DNA from: Lingula anatina
Lineage: Eukaryota; Brachiopoda; Lingulata; Lingulida; Lingulidae
Direction of reading: 5' to 3'
DNA: 64,000 nt
Assembly: GCF_001039355.2 (NCBI RefSeq)
Contig: NW_019774602.1
Coordinates: 24,535-88,534, forward strand
Shown here: piece after piece, positions 62,678 through 64,000 of the stretch
Numbering within the stretch: position 1 is the first letter of the stretch
Layout: every line of letters starts with the position of its first letter
Position numbers and translations under genes: made by a program
The notes under the pieces: model-generated
Seen by the model: the letters and a program-made list of their open reading frames with translations, nothing else
The model's database searches: none
Told to the model about the DNA's origin: nothing

Positions 62678-63949
62678 TTTTGTAACACGTGCAGGCCGTA
62701 GGTTGAGAGAAGTGCTTGGTGGGGGCGGGGGAGGGTGGAAGGTTATGTAAGTAGTACCTACATGTACTTGTACAACCGGTATTACTCATCTGACTGAAGG
62801 GGAAGTAAGAGGCTTTTGGTTGACTGGAAGAAAGGAAAATTTTAATACTTTTTAAAGATACCAAAATATTTACAAAAAACTTAAAACTTTTATGTGCGTG
62901 TGTGTGTGTGTGAGTGTGGGGGGGGGGGGGGCGGGGCGGGGGGGGGGGAGCACTTGTCCTCTACTCCACCACAGTGTATGTATACGGTATGAATACGTTA
63001 CGGTATGTATACGGTTTCTGAGATGTTTAATTTGAATGTAATTTCATCACTTTACAGGGTACAGGACTGTTGTAAAATTACCTAAAGGATCTAGGAACAT
63101 CGAGATCAAACGAAGAGTATATTCGGCACACTTTCTTGGTAAGAAGTTAGCAGTCTATTCTTGAAATCGAGTTGCCATGGTGACAATAACAATACAAACC
63201 AGTGAGTCAGTGACAATGATGACATGGCTACGGTATTATTCCAGTAATATTCGTACATTCAATTGAAATAGTACCAAATTAAAAATCTCAACAATTTTTT
63301 TTTAAATTAAGGACATCAGTAACTGAGAACTTTTATTTAACGGACCTTGTTTCTGATTCTAGCTCTAAAAGACGGTAAAACGGGTAAATATTTGCTCAAC
63401 GGAAAGAAACGGCAGGAGTATTCTACCAAAGATATCATAGCCTATGGCTCTAGGCTTGTTTACACTAACGACGCACGTACCGAGAGCATTAAGGGCACCG
63501 GACCGCTTGGAGAAGAATTTTTTGTCATGGTGAGTTTTCTGCTTTGTAAACGTGTTAATTGTTTGAACTTGATGCACGGATATCGTGCATAAATAATATG
63601 TATAAAACTATCAATAAAATATATTTATTAGTATTGCAGGAGTTTTTAAAATAAAATTCTATCAGTTAATTCTACGCGACGTAGTAATGTAAAATGTTGA
63701 ATGCCGAAAATTAAATAAGCATTTAGTCGAACGAATATTATATTTATAAATATAAACGCATGACTCACCTTTATTTTATTTCTAAATAGGTGTATCCTAT
63801 GCACTCTAATACCCCCACCCCCGTGGACATAGATTATCAGTTTACGGTGTCCAAAGAGGAACAAACAAACAAAATATCGGGGACCGTGTCAAAACGATAT
63901 CGTTGGAAGTTTGATCACTGGACGGAATGTTCCGAGGAATGCGGAGGAG
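49457..63949 (+). CDS. ADAMTS2/3/14-like secreted metalloprotease (procollagen N-propeptidase type), 3' end missing
   Basis: Zinc protease family that in vertebrates removes N-propeptides from fibrillar procollagens. Exons: 49457-49783, 50750-50786, 53220-53617, 56486-56612, 56753-56898, 58143-58226, 58853-59000, 59348-59453, 59708-59845, 60153-60285, 60626-60739, 61235-61398, 61570-61633, 61812-61914, 62058-62188, 62428-62548, 63058-63138, 63363-63529, 63790-63949. They are open over 2749 nt (916 codons) and leave the window in phase 1. Order: hydrophobic signal or anchor (residues 92-103), prodomain, furin site RRKKR (304-308), catalytic domain, disintegrin-like and Cys-rich parts, TSP1 ([10 protein letters not shown]), spacer, start of the second TSP1. 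Segments [24 protein letters not shown] and KTKKGPPL match ADAMTS2/3/14. The long N-terminus before the hydrophobic stretch is odd; Met59 could be the true start. Confidence 0.92.
49784..56485 (+). other. Introns 1-3 of the ADAMTS gene
   Basis: Three long introns separate signal, 37-bp micro-exon and prodomain exons. Contents: a G run at about 50874-50886, a G run at about 53743-53760, the dispersed repeat at 54590-55205 (see 19375-19895), and a transposon-edge-like GGATCC segment near 56160-56215. No extra in-frame exon was recognised. Confidence 0.6.
54590..55205. repeat. Second locus of the ~350-bp dispersed repeat family
   Basis: Contains AAATACCGATG, TTTTCCAATTTGAGCTGTAT then TTTTCCAACTCAAGCTGCAT (two rounds), GCAATATTACATAATG, TAATGACCATCAATTTTTAA and GGTCTTTAAGC, in the same order as at 19330-19895. 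It lies inside ADAMTS intron 3. Confidence 0.7.
59348..59845 (+). other. Catalytic zinc-site exons 8 and 9 of the ADAMTS gene
   Basis: The zinc motif HExxHxxGxxHD is split by an intron: exon 8 ends with HETGH and two bases of the next Val codon, and exon 9 continues VFGMLHDG. Ligands are H453, H457 and H463, the catalytic acid is E454, and the Met-turn is at M478 (SIMAPLVQ). All essential residues are present, so the enzyme should be active. Exon 9 ends at 59845 before GTAGGT and joins exon 10 in phase 2. Confidence 0.9.
60037..60142 (+). repeat. 53-bp tandem duplication at the 3' end of ADAMTS intron 9
   Basis: 60037-60089 and 60090-60142 both begin TAGATTTTGCATGTTGCAAT and end with CAGTAT.ATTTC. 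They differ at about five positions. The second copy ends 10 bp before the acceptor AG (60151-60152), so the branch-point and pyrimidine region may be present twice. Confidence 0.85.
60305..60355. repeat. (TA)n microsatellite
   Basis: About 25 uninterrupted AT dinucleotides shortly after the donor of ADAMTS exon 10. Confidence 0.97.
62545..62645 (+). repeat. Duplicated splice donor with inverted repeat after ADAMTS exon 16
   Basis: A 28-bp segment containing the donor GATG|GTAAGT occurs at 62545-62572 and again, unchanged, at 62600-62627. Between and after them a 24-bp perfect inverted repeat pairs 62571-62594 with 62622-62645. The first donor gives the conserved phase. Use of the second would add 55 nt and run into a TGA within the added part. 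Confidence 0.9.
62641..62952. repeat. Microsatellites in ADAMTS intron 16
   Basis: (ATT)n at 62641-62676, then (GT)n followed by a nearly pure G stretch at about 62895-62949 interrupted only by C. These are assembly-prone but otherwise unremarkable. Confidence 0.9.
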
Positions 63950-64000
63950 GTAAGCATGGTGGGTCCCCACTGGGTGAGATCCATATTGTTATAGTATTAC

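Overview
This window is nuclear DNA from an animal. Genes are split into many short exons with GT/AG introns. Introns and intergenic spaces are AT-rich and carry microsatellites and many small foldback transposons. I joined exons only where splice sites, phase and family-typical protein agreed. Every model below stays open across all its joints. The proteins are bilaterian and fairly close to vertebrate relatives (a TRAF3-type TRAF, a ninein, an ADAMTS2/3/14-type protease, claudin-fold proteins). The repeats resemble those of marine invertebrates; a mollusc or other lophotrochozoan is my best guess, held weakly.

Layout, all genes on the + strand: (1) 145-17715, the 3' 27 coding exons of a ninein/ninein-like centrosomal coiled-coil gene; its first exons lie left of the window. 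(2) 17716-21700, intergenic, ending in nested repeats. (3) 27490-34948, a complete nine-exon TRAF3-like gene (564 aa), with a plausible TATA promoter and 5' non-coding exon near 21711-22009. (4) 38116-40176 and 42491-44767, two tandem paralogues of a four-exon claudin/PMP22-fold membrane protein (239 and 257 aa). (5) 44768-49236, intergenic, with an assembly gap at 46460-46484. (6) 49457-63949, the first 19 exons (916 complete codons) of an ADAMTS2/3/14-like secreted metalloprotease that continues past the right edge.

The genes form no operon or obvious pathway. They cover centrosome organisation, TNF-receptor/innate immune signalling, membrane/junction tetraspan proteins and procollagen processing.

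The most unusual content is: three consecutive 114-bp phase-0 exons in ninein that look like tandem copies of one coiled-coil exon; a transposon nest at 20264-23277 in which related repeat copies give 'empty sites' for the inserts; a perfect 18-bp inverted repeat just after the TRAF3 stop; a duplicated splice donor with a 24-bp inverted repeat in the ADAMTS gene; and N characters placed exactly at repeat junctions (6492, 32367, 46460-46484), which point to assembly artefacts. I found no convincing wholly new system. Small-RNA genes, CRISPR arrays and bacterial features are not seen.
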